Part shown: piece by piece, positions 25,111 to 32,305 of the stretch | Layout of the letters: every line of letters begins with the position of its first letter | Position numbering within the stretch: the stretch's first letter is position 1 | NCBI GenBank assembly: GCA_018005585.1 | Contig: JAGMZX010000011.1 | Span: 24,768 to 69,683 of the forward strand | Length of the DNA: 44,916 bases | Reading direction: 5' to 3' | Source: Candidatus Hydrogenedentota bacterium | GTDB lineage: Bacteria; Hydrogenedentota; Hydrogenedentia; Hydrogenedentales; JAGMZX01 | Program-made: the position numbers and the translations under genes | The notes under the pieces: model-generated | Database searches by the model: none | What the model was told of the DNA's origin: nothing | What the model saw: the letters and a program-made list of their open reading frames with translations, nothing else

Positions 25111-25977
25111 TTACGGCAGTTGTTTCACGAAGCAATCCTTGAACTCCTTCTGCAAGCGGAGCTTGTCGCGCGCCGCAATCGCCGCGGCGCGGTCGGCAAA
25201 CCCGACGACGACCACCGCGTAACTCCGGCCGCTATTGTATTCGAGGACCACCGATTCCCACCCCAATTCCTTCAACTTGCGTTGACAGGCGTCCGCGCCT
25301 TCTCTGCGCCGGTCTCCCACGAGCGAGACCACCTGCACGCCGAAGCTGCCCGGGGCGGGTTTCGGCGGTGTCTGAGCGGAAGCCGCCGACGCGTTTTCGG
25401 CGACGGGCGGTGGTGGGGGCGGCGGTGTCTCACTCGGGGGGGGCGCCGGGGCCGAAGGGGCCGCCGTTTGCTCCGGCGGCGGCTCGACGGGGGTCAAGAG
25501 GGGCGGTGTTCCCGCGGGAGGCTCGGGCGGCGCGCTTGTGGCTGCCGCAACGGGCTCGGCGGAGGCGCGGGGAGACTGTTCTTCCAGGGGTCTGGCGGTT
25601 TCAGGCGCCGCCTCCGGCGCAATCGGCGCAGCGTCCTCGGCAACCGCCGGCAACGGCGGCAAATCCACGGAAGGTATATCCGGGGGACGGGTATCCGAAT
25701 CCTGGACGGGTTCCGGGGGCAGCATAACGGGTTCCGGCACGCGCGGCGAAGTCTGTGTGCCTTGCGCACCCGCCACGACAGTCCCCTCCGCGGACGGCGT
25801 TGCATCACCGATGGACCGGTCGTATTTGCCCACCAGCACGCCCAGCAGGAAGAAGACCAGCAGCACAAACAAAGACACGCACACATAGATGACGAGCTGG
25901 CCGGGCGTGAAGTGTGCCGTCAGCTTGTCGTCGTCAGACTCATAACGCGGACTATTCCGTTGGGGTATCATGACCAT
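25111..25977 (-). CDS. Inner-membrane SPOR-domain protein
   Basis: 288 residues (start at 25977 or 25971, both inside the upstream gene). One membrane span lies at about 28-50 (LVIYVCVSLFVLLVFFLLGVLVG), giving a short cytoplasmic N-terminus. Residues about 60-210 form a Pro/Ala/Glu-rich periplasmic spacer. A SPOR domain ends the protein (about 211-288: GSFGVQVVSLVGDRRREGADACQRKLKELG, then YAVVVVGFADRAAAIAARDKL). SPOR domains bind denuded septal peptidoglycan, so a role at the division site or in cell-wall remodelling is likely. Topology matches FtsN/DedD/DamX-type proteins, but no further subtype can be set. Confidence 0.88.
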   Translation of the reverse strand: MVMIPQRNSPRYESDDDKLTAHFTPGQLVIYVCVSLFVLLVFFLLGVLVGKYDRSIGDATPSAEGTVVAGAQGTQTSPRVPEPVMLPPEPVQDSDTRPPDIPSVDLPPLPAVAEDAAPIAPEAAPETARPLEEQSPRASAEPVAAATSAPPEPPAGTPPLLTPVEPPPEQTAAPSAPAPPPSETPPPPPPPVAENASAASAQTPPKPAPGSFGVQVVSLVGDRRREGADACQRKLKELGWESVVLEYNSGRSYAVVVVGFADRAAAIAARDKLRLQKEFKDCFVKQLP

Positions 25978-26494
25978 TGTCGTTGCCGGTTTCCGGGTGT
26001 TCGAGTTGTTCCAGACGTTCCATGAGGCGGCGGCGGCCGGCCTCCATTTCGGGATAGCTGAACCGGGGGTCGCGCACCTCGATCAGGCGGTTGCCTATGC
26101 GGTCCGCAAAAAGATACAAACGCGCTTCCCCCTCGTCTTCGTCGGCTTCCTTCACCAGCCGGAAGACCTTCTGGCGCCGCAACAACTGCGCCGCCAAGAA
26201 CGCTTTGGCCTGGTCTATGCGGTCTTCCTGCTCGGCGGCCTCATAGAACAGACGCCGCAAGGGAGAGAATACCTCCGGCGGTTCCTGCTCCGCAACCTTC
26301 GGGTCGTAAAAATGCAGCGACCACTGCGAATAGGCCCCGGCCGCTTTCTCTTCCGTCCAACAGGCCGCGCAATAGTCCTCGCGATTCAGGCTCCCATCCG
26401 TAACACGCACGAGCGAGCGCAATTCCTCGTCGTGAATGAACACGCGCTGACATCCAAAACAAGCTCGGCTGGTCTTGCTAATCTTGACTTCCAT
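25952..26494 (-). CDS. Conserved-looking zinc-ribbon protein of unknown function
   Basis: 180 residues. Two CxxC pairs (CFGC at about 12-15 and CAAC at about 42-45), separated by 26 residues, look like a zinc ribbon. The rest is charged and helical (LLRRQKVFRLVKEADEDEGEARLYLFADRI, then MEAGRRRLMERLEQLEHPE). No signal peptide or membrane segment is seen, so it is probably cytoplasmic. I do not recognise a named family. It overlaps the SPOR gene by 26 bases and follows the AsmA-like gene by 48, so it belongs to the recA-led transcript. Confidence 0.75.
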   Translation of the reverse strand: MEVKISKTSRACFGCQRVFIHDEELRSLVRVTDGSLNREDYCAACWTEEKAAGAYSQWSLHFYDPKVAEQEPPEVFSPLRRLFYEAAEQEDRIDQAKAFLAAQLLRRQKVFRLVKEADEDEGEARLYLFADRIGNRLIEVRDPRFSYPEMEAGRRRLMERLEQLEHPETGNDNGHDTPTE

Positions 26495-26542
26495 CGGATT
26501 CCCGTAATGTCCTGGAATGAATATCGCAAGCGGCGCCTCGGT

Positions 26543-29539
26543 TCACCGGCCCGCGCCGACAATCGCGCCTCCAATCTTAAAGAGATCTATCAGGATTTGT
26601 CTAGGGGTATCGAGGACGCGGAAGGCTTCCGTTCCGAGTTCCGCCGCGCCGCTGACCACGGTGACCCCGACGGAGGGCAGCCCCACGACCTGGCTGCTGG
26701 GATTGAACGTGGGGCCCGTGATGCGGAACGTGAGCGCAAGGTCGTTTTGCGAGAGTTGGTGCCCTTCGACATTGAAGTAGTCGCTGAATACCGGCATGCG
26801 GCTTGCCACTTCAGGCGCGATCACGACGTTGATCAAATATTCCATGTCCGCACCCAGCACGAGGCCTCCTTCGCCCGTGATTGTGATGCCCTCGGAGTCC
26901 AGCCGCATGTTATTCGTCGAGACGTGGTCGCCCTTGAGTTGGAGATCGAAATCGAGTTCCGAAAAATGCAGCGAGGGCGGGAGGGAGGTCATGTTGCCCT
27001 GGAGGAATTCCTGGAACTGCGCGAACAGAAAGTCCGCGCTGAACCGGCCCTCGCGGAAATGAAATTCGCCGTTCCCGGCGAGCGTGCCCGGGTCGTCGCG
27101 GTCCATCTCGTAAGTGATGCCGCCGGTGACCCGCCCGTCCAGGATGCGGGGCAAATGCACGTGGTCAATGAGCACGGAAGCCGGGATATCGCGCCACTGG
27201 GCGGTGAGGCGGCCAATATTCTCCGCCTTCTCGAACGTGTAGGCGCCCTCGACGGCGCCTTCGCCCACCTGCGCGCTGAAGGAAGTGAGTTGCACGCGGT
27301 CGTCATCAAAGGCGCCCGCGGCCTTGAACTGTCTGCCGTCCCACGGCGGCGCGACGAGGTGGTCCACGGCCGCATTGAAGGTCCAGGACCGCGGTTTGTC
27401 CGGGTACTTGGCGAGCAAGACGGGGTCGGTGCGAAGCGGGAGCATCCAGGTTTCCCCGAATGGCGGTATATGGCCTTCTCCGACCGTTATGTGCAACTGC
27501 GAGGTGCGGTTATCCGGCCGCGAATTGTCCAGGGTCACGTGGACGAACGCGTCCCCGGCCTGGATCGTTTTCTCGCTGCCGTCGGGCAGCAGCGCGATCC
27601 GGTCGAACTGCCCGCCGACCTCGATGATGGCGCCGTCGGGAATGTCGTTCACGCGGTTCCACGTAAAGAAACCTGCCGTGCCCAGGCCGCCGCTGAAGGT
27701 GTACGGGACGCGAATGCAGGGTCCGACTTCCGTGACGTCGATGTGATCTGATTTGGCCCGCACTTCCATGAGGCGGTACCGGCCGTTCCGGTAGCCCATT
27801 TCAATCGTCGCGTTACCGGTCGAGGTGCCCAGCGCGAAACTGCCGGAGATGCGCGCCCGCTTGCGCGGCACGACATCGACATTCACGCCTTGCAGGGTCG
27901 CGCCGACGCCCGGTCTCTTGTAGAACCACCAGTCATGCTCGATAGCCGCCTGGGTGGCATCGACGGCGAGGTCGAGCACGTAGTGGTCGGGTTCAAAAGA
28001 ACCCGTGCAGCGGGCCGTGGCGGACCCGGCAATCTCCGTCTCCTTGATGCCCTTGCCGAGCGGCGTGTTCTCGATGTCTGACAGCGTGCCCTGCGCCTCG
28101 AAACTGCCGCGCTTCTCCGCAATCACGTAGCGGACTCGCCCAAAAAAGGGGTTCCCGGTCAATTCCAGGTTGATAGGGTCAACCGTCAGGATGCCGTCGC
28201 CGATCTGGAGCTGACCGGCGATGTGCTGGGCGCGGACCCCGGCTTTCTCGTGGAACACCTCGCCGTTGATGATACTGGCGCTGCCTCCCGCCAGCCCGGC
28301 CTGCGAAGACCACGCCAGCGTTGCGCCGCCGAGCGACAACGTGGCGGTCGGAAGCGTCTCGCGGTCCGGCTGGAAGGTAAACGTGCCCGCGCCCAGTTGG
28401 ACCTCGGCGGTGATGGCGGCGTCGGGGAGCGTGCCTGCGACGTGGACGCGAACCGCGCCGGGCTGTTCGATGTCGAAGGCCAGTTCGCCCACGTTCTCCA
28501 AGCGAAACGGCAGCGTATCCGCCAGCGCTTCGGTCAGGGGCACGTCATCCACGGCCAGAGAGATATCGACCTCCGGCCGTGCTTGGGCAAAGGAGACGCG
28601 CCCGTCCACGCGTCCCGTGAGGTCCCATGCATTCAGCAGGGCCGATTCGAGCGTCAGTTCTTTGCGTTGTGTGTCGTAGTTCGCCATCAGCGCCATCGAG
28701 CCCGACATGGCGGGCAGGAACGCGGGCTGCTTATGGAGCGCCACCTGGTCAAAGAGCACCTGAACGTGCAGCATCATCACCCGGTTGGGGTAGCCGTCCG
28801 CGCGCAAATTGGCGCTGGCGGTGCCGGAACGTAGGAGGTCCGGGACGGACGGCGACAACGCCCGCGCGGCTGCCTGCGTAATCGCGCCGCATTCGGCGCG
28901 CACACTGAAGTCTTCCGGGCTGGCATAGCGGGCGTCAATGCGGAACGCGGGCGCGGGCCCCGCAAGCGGGGAGCGGAGCGCGCCCCGGACCTTCGCGGCT
29001 ATGTCCGTCGCGTTGCTCAATCGCGAGATATCAAAGGAAACATCGTCAAGGACGATGTCGGACACGTTCCCGAGCCCGTGCAGTTCAAGGCGGCAGCGCT
29101 CACCGACAACCCGGAACGCGGCGCCGGCCGCGGCGGAGAGGTCGCGTCTTGCCGGGGCGGCTTGCCCGTCGGCGGGGGGCGAGGATGGGCTCAAGGTCAG
29201 ATGCGCCCCGTCAACTTCGATGCGCTGCATGCTGACCGTGCCGGACAGCAGGTCGGTAAGGTTGATGACCACGCGGCACGAAGGTATGCGCAGGCGCGCA
29301 TCCCACCCGCCCGGCGCGGCCGCCCAGGTTTCCACATCCTCGAAGAGGAGCGCGCTCAGACCGTCGACGGATACGGAACGGGCATTGAAACGCGCGCCGA
29401 ACCGGGATGCGATACGCTCTTCCAGCACCGCCCGCACGCCGTCCAACTGGTGTTTGGCCGCGAGAATCCCGGCGGTCAGCGCCCCGGCCAGGAGCAACAA
29501 GGCCAACAGCGCAATGCGCTTCCACGGCGCGTGCAACAC
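26543..29539 (-). CDS. AsmA-like / TamB-like periplasmic bridge protein
   Basis: About 998 residues. The start is unsure: TTG at 29539 or GTG at 29542, just 67 bases after recA, with no ATG in frame nearby. An N-terminal membrane anchor (about 8-28, IALLALLLLAGALTAGILAAK) is followed by FGARFNARSVSVDGLSALLFEDV, typical of AsmA/DUF748 families. The long beta-rich middle has repeating amphipathic strands. The C-terminus is an AsmA_2/DUF3971-like domain (FSELDFDLQLKGDHVSTNNMRLDSEGITITGEG, then LTFRITGPTFNP). Such proteins form hydrophobic grooves that carry phospholipid between membranes. Its presence confirms a two-membrane cell. The specific paralogue cannot be set. Confidence 0.82.
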   Translation of the reverse strand: MLHAPWKRIALLALLLLAGALTAGILAAKHQLDGVRAVLEERIASRFGARFNARSVSVDGLSALLFEDVETWAAAPGGWDARLRIPSCRVVINLTDLLSGTVSMQRIEVDGAHLTLSPSSPPADGQAAPARRDLSAAAGAAFRVVGERCRLELHGLGNVSDIVLDDVSFDISRLSNATDIAAKVRGALRSPLAGPAPAFRIDARYASPEDFSVRAECGAITQAAARALSPSVPDLLRSGTASANLRADGYPNRVMMLHVQVLFDQVALHKQPAFLPAMSGSMALMANYDTQRKELTLESALLNAWDLTGRVDGRVSFAQARPEVDISLAVDDVPLTEALADTLPFRLENVGELAFDIEQPGAVRVHVAGTLPDAAITAEVQLGAGTFTFQPDRETLPTATLSLGGATLAWSSQAGLAGGSASIINGEVFHEKAGVRAQHIAGQLQIGDGILTVDPINLELTGNPFFGRVRYVIAEKRGSFEAQGTLSDIENTPLGKGIKETEIAGSATARCTGSFEPDHYVLDLAVDATQAAIEHDWWFYKRPGVGATLQGVNVDVVPRKRARISGSFALGTSTGNATIEMGYRNGRYRLMEVRAKSDHIDVTEVGPCIRVPYTFSGGLGTAGFFTWNRVNDIPDGAIIEVGGQFDRIALLPDGSEKTIQAGDAFVHVTLDNSRPDNRTSQLHITVGEGHIPPFGETWMLPLRTDPVLLAKYPDKPRSWTFNAAVDHLVAPPWDGRQFKAAGAFDDDRVQLTSFSAQVGEGAVEGAYTFEKAENIGRLTAQWRDIPASVLIDHVHLPRILDGRVTGGITYEMDRDDPGTLAGNGEFHFREGRFSADFLFAQFQEFLQGNMTSLPPSLHFSELDFDLQLKGDHVSTNNMRLDSEGITITGEGGLVLGADMEYLINVVIAPEVASRMPVFSDYFNVEGHQLSQNDLALTFRITGPTFNPSSQVVGLPSVGVTVVSGAAELGTEAFRVLDTPRQILIDLFKIGGAIVGAGR

Positions 29540-29606
29540 CGCCCCCCGCCCGCGCGAGGAACCTTCCGCGCGCGTGACGGGCGAGGCGGGCCCGTTCGGC
29601 TCTGGG

Positions 29607-30677
29607 CTATTCGGAGTCAGTGTTTCCCTCGTCGGCGCCCGCGCCGGTGTCCGCGCTTCCCCCGCTCCAGTGGGCGCACCGCGCCTTCATCACTTGCGCG
29701 CGCAGTTCGCCCGTGATGTCCGGGTGCTCTTTCAGGTAGGCGCGCGTGTTTTCGCGGCCCTGGCCCAGGTTCTCATCCTTGTAGGAGAACCACGTGCCGC
29801 TCTTCCTCAAGAACTTTTCGGCGACGGCGAGGTCGAGCACGTCGCCCTCCAGGGAGATGCCCTCATTGAAGAGAATGTCGAACTCCGCCTCGCGGAAGGG
29901 GGCGCTGAGCTTGTTCTTGACCACCTTCACCTTTACGCGATTGCCCACGTTCTCTTCTTTTTCCTTGATCGAGCCGATACGGCGGATGTCGAGGCGCATG
30001 CTCGCGTAGAACTTCAGCGCGCGTCCGCCCGTGGTGGTTTCCGGGCTGCCGAACATGACGCCGATCTTCTCGCGAATCTGGTTGATGAAAATCACGAGCG
30101 TCTTGGAACGGCTGATCACCGAAGTCAGCTTGCGCAAGGCTTGCGACATCAGCCGCGCCTGCAACCCCACGTGCTGATCGCCCATCTCGCCCTCGACCTC
30201 CGCCTTGGGCACCAGCGCCGCCACCGAGTCGATGACAATCACGTCCACCGCATTGCTGCGCACGAGGCTCTCGCATATTTCCAGCGCCTGTTCCGCCGTG
30301 TCCGGCTGCGAAACGAGCAGGTCGTCGATACGCACGCCGATCTTCGCGGCAAACGCCGGGTCCAGCGCGTGTTCCGCGTCGATGTAGCACGCGATGCCCC
30401 CTTCCCGCTGCGCATTGGCGACCACATGCAACGCCAGCGTCGTCTTGCCCGACGCCTCCGGGCCAAACACTTCGACTACGCGCCCGCGAGGCAGGCCGCC
30501 CACGCCGGTGGCGATATCGAGCGAAAGGCTCCCCGTAGGTATGGACCGAACCCCCTGCGCGAAGCTGTCGTCCCCCAGGCGCACCAGCGTGCCCCGGCCA
30601 AACTGCTTCTCCAACTGCGCAACGGCGATATCCAGCGCTTTCGCCTTCGCCTTGGCCTCATCCGGCGTTACCGACAT
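29607..30677 (-). CDS. recA: Recombinase RecA
   Basis: 356 residues. All core elements are present: Walker [10 protein letters not shown] (72-80), the [13 protein letters not shown] region, DNA loop L1 [36 protein letters not shown], and L2 [14 protein letters not shown]. The C-terminal domain ends in an acidic tail ([10 protein letters not shown]), which modulates DNA binding. Catalyses strand exchange and LexA self-cleavage. It is the first gene of a six-gene leftward group; a good -35 and a LexA-box-like palindrome lie upstream. No recX follows it, which is unusual but not rare. Confidence 0.98.
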   Translation of the reverse strand: MSVTPDEAKAKAKALDIAVAQLEKQFGRGTLVRLGDDSFAQGVRSIPTGSLSLDIATGVGGLPRGRVVEVFGPEASGKTTLALHVVANAQREGGIACYIDAEHALDPAFAAKIGVRIDDLLVSQPDTAEQALEICESLVRSNAVDVIVIDSVAALVPKAEVEGEMGDQHVGLQARLMSQALRKLTSVISRSKTLVIFINQIREKIGVMFGSPETTTGGRALKFYASMRLDIRRIGSIKEKEENVGNRVKVKVVKNKLSAPFREAEFDILFNEGISLEGDVLDLAVAEKFLRKSGTWFSYKDENLGQGRENTRAYLKEHPDITGELRAQVMKARCAHWSGGSADTGAGADEGNTDSE

Positions 30678-30782
30678 GGTCTTTTCTCCTCCCCGTTTCC
30701 GCCCCTCCCGCCGGTCATTGCCGCGCGGGGGCGCACCCGGTCAGGGTGTTGTTTCTCGTCTCACGGCCACGCAAAAACTACT

Positions 30783-30794
30783 GAACAAAAATTC
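30783..30794. promoter_or_regulatory. Candidate LexA (SOS) box upstream of recA
   Basis: GAACAAAAATTC differs at one position from the Gram-positive-type LexA pattern GAAC-N4-GTTC. It lies just downstream of the predicted recA transcription start and about 106 bases ahead of the ATG, a sensible operator position. No lexA gene is in the window. Confidence 0.4.
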
Positions 30795-30805
30795 ACCATA
30801 TCGAT

Positions 30806-30834
30806 ATCTTGCCACATGCGCCGCCCCGTGTCAA
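30806..30834 (-). promoter_or_regulatory. Candidate recA promoter
   Basis: On the minus strand: TTGACA (30829-30834, perfect), a 17-base spacer and CAAGAT (30806-30811, keeps the second A and last T). The predicted start is near 30799, next to the SOS-box-like palindrome. Confidence 0.5.
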
Positions 30835-31119
30835 CTCCGCCAAGATGGACCGGCGCATCCGTGTTTGCAGCGGCCCCCGACCGTTGAGGCGTAGCCGAAA
30901 GGGCCGGGGCGATGCGGTGTGCGCCGCTGGCCACGTCCGCAAAGCAGGCGGGCTTGGCCGAGGCAAGAGGAAGGGCGAGGGCATGCAGGACGAATGGAAG
31001 TACGCACATTGCGACTGGCCGCCACACAGCGGGAATCAAGCGCCAGTATTGACGGTCGTGTTCTCCTGGATTCATATTCTAAGTGCAACGGTGAGGGAGG
31101 AGCCTTTTCCGTCGGAGCC

Positions 31120-31150
31120 GTCCGTCGCTCACAAGTGAGCGGCGACGGAC
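31120..31150. other. Strong 13-pair hairpin in the recA / DUF1460 gap
   Basis: GTCCGTC GCTCAC, two-base AA loop, GTGAGC GGC GACGGAC: 7 + 6 pairs with a three-base bulge (GGC). No T-run follows on either strand, so a plain intrinsic terminator is unlikely. It lies 70 bases ahead of the DUF1460 start. Confidence 0.6.
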
Positions 31151-31220
31151 GAGCGCCGGAGTTGTCCATGCGGTATAGTAGCGGCCCGTGCGCATGCGGG
31201 AAATCCCGGAGAACACAAGG

Positions 31221-32006
31221 ATGACAAGCAGTATTTTGATTCTTTTGGTGGCGAGCGCGCCGCTTTTCGAGAGCAATGAAGCGGAAGTGGACGCCTTTCT
31301 TCTCGGGTTGCGGGGGCTGAGCTTTGAGGCGCGTCTTGTGGAGACGGCGCGGGCGTTTGTGGGCGCGCCGTACAAGGACGGTCCCTTGGGGGAGGGGCCG
31401 GAGGGCAAATACGACAAGGACCCGCTGATCGACCTCACGTGCGCGGACTGCGTGACGTTTGTCGAGCAGACGATTGCGCTGGCGGCGTCGGAGACGTATC
31501 AGGAGGCGTTCACGTTGTTGCAGCACATCCGCTACAAGGACGGGCGCATCGATTTTGAGACGCGCAACCATTTCATGGCGGTTGACTGGGTCGCGAACAA
31601 CGCCTGGTGCCACGACGTGACCGATACCTTGGGCGTGTCCTTGGCGCAGGTGACGCGCACGATCAGCAAGCGCGGCTTTTTCGAACGGGTGCATGCGCCC
31701 GAGTTGGGCCGCGACACGCCGGACGCGGACATGACCCTCGCGTACGTCCCCCTGGACCAGGTGGAACGGGCGGCGGCGCGCGTGCCCAGCCCGTGCCTGT
31801 TCCTGCTTATCGGCAAGGCCGATTGGCTGTTTGCGGTCCATTGCGGGTTGTTCGTGCGCGACGGGGAGGGGAAGGCGCATTTCTACCACGCGAGTTCGAA
31901 GGCGGGCGCGGTCATTGACGACGACCTGGTTTCTTATCTGCGTGATTCGACGCGGCACCTGGGTTTTGCCGCGTACCGGGTCGATGCGCCGGGCGCACCG
32001 AACTGA
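31221..32006 (+). CDS. Exported DUF1460 (N-acetylmuramoyl-L-alanine amidase-like) protein
   Basis: 261 residues from ATG at 31221 (GGAG nine bases upstream; a GTG at 31188 is less likely). A short hydrophobic start (SSILILLVASAPLF) may be a signal peptide. The body matches DUF1460: FEARLVETARAFVGAPYKDGPLGEGPEG, then LTCADCVTFVEQTIALA, and RNHFMAVDWVANN. The Cys in DCVTFVE (about 77) and the His in NHF (about 117) are the likely catalytic pair of an NlpC/P60-like fold. Structural work on this family supports cutting of muropeptides. Probable role: cell-wall turnover or digestion of foreign peptidoglycan. Confidence 0.85.
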   Translation: MTSSILILLVASAPLFESNEAEVDAFLLGLRGLSFEARLVETARAFVGAPYKDGPLGEGPEGKYDKDPLIDLTCADCVTFVEQTIALAASETYQEAFTLLQHIRYKDGRIDFETRNHFMAVDWVANNAWCHDVTDTLGVSLAQVTRTISKRGFFERVHAPELGRDTPDADMTLAYVPLDQVERAAARVPSPCLFLLIGKADWLFAVHCGLFVRDGEGKAHFYHASSKAGAVIDDDLVSYLRDSTRHLGFAAYRVDAPGAPN

Positions 32007-32305
32007 GTGTGACGTCTTCTCTTTCCCGATATCAGGCTCAGGCGGATGGGCATACGCGCCCGTGGGGCTGTGCGCCCGGTGCTTGCGTTTCCATGACCCC
32101 GGCGTGGGACCTGGCCCGGCAGTTGACCGAATTTCCACGAAAAACGGCGGAATCTTGAACGCGGGGCCAAATGAAGAGTAAAACGGGCGTGTCTGTGGAA
32201 TAGCCCCGTTACTTGGGGACGCGTTTGAGATCGGATTCAGCGGTGCGCTTGCCCCGCGCAACGGGCAAGCCGGCGGAAAGTCGGCTGACTGCGAAAGGAT
32301 TGCTG
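32007..32305. other. Gap between DUF1460 and HEAT-repeat genes
   Basis: 299 bases. The frame of the downstream gene is open back to a TTG at 32213, but the better start is at 32306. The first 200 bases show no gene, promoter or terminator I can support. Confidence 0.4.

Larger units (their letters stand above)
30678..31220. other. Long divergent region between recA and the DUF1460 gene
   Basis: 543 bases without a convincing gene. It contains the recA promoter (30806-30834), the SOS-box-like site (30783-30794) and a long hairpin (31120-31150). A minus-strand open frame (30761-31075) with a signal-like start covers the recA promoter and is not called. No tRNA-like structure was found. Confidence 0.5.

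Noticed and set aside
25970-27751. 593-codon plus-strand frame opposite the AsmA-like and zinc-ribbon genes
   Set aside because: Antisense shadow; composition is typical of reverse-frame GC-rich DNA.
28938-30887. 649-codon plus-strand frame opposite the AsmA-like gene and recA
   Set aside because: Shadow of certain genes; Arg/Ala/His-rich without domain features.
30761-31075. Minus-strand frame of 104 codons upstream of recA with a signal-peptide-like stretch
   Set aside because: It covers the likely recA promoter and SOS-like box, has no ribosome site at its start and its ends look unlike coding sequence.
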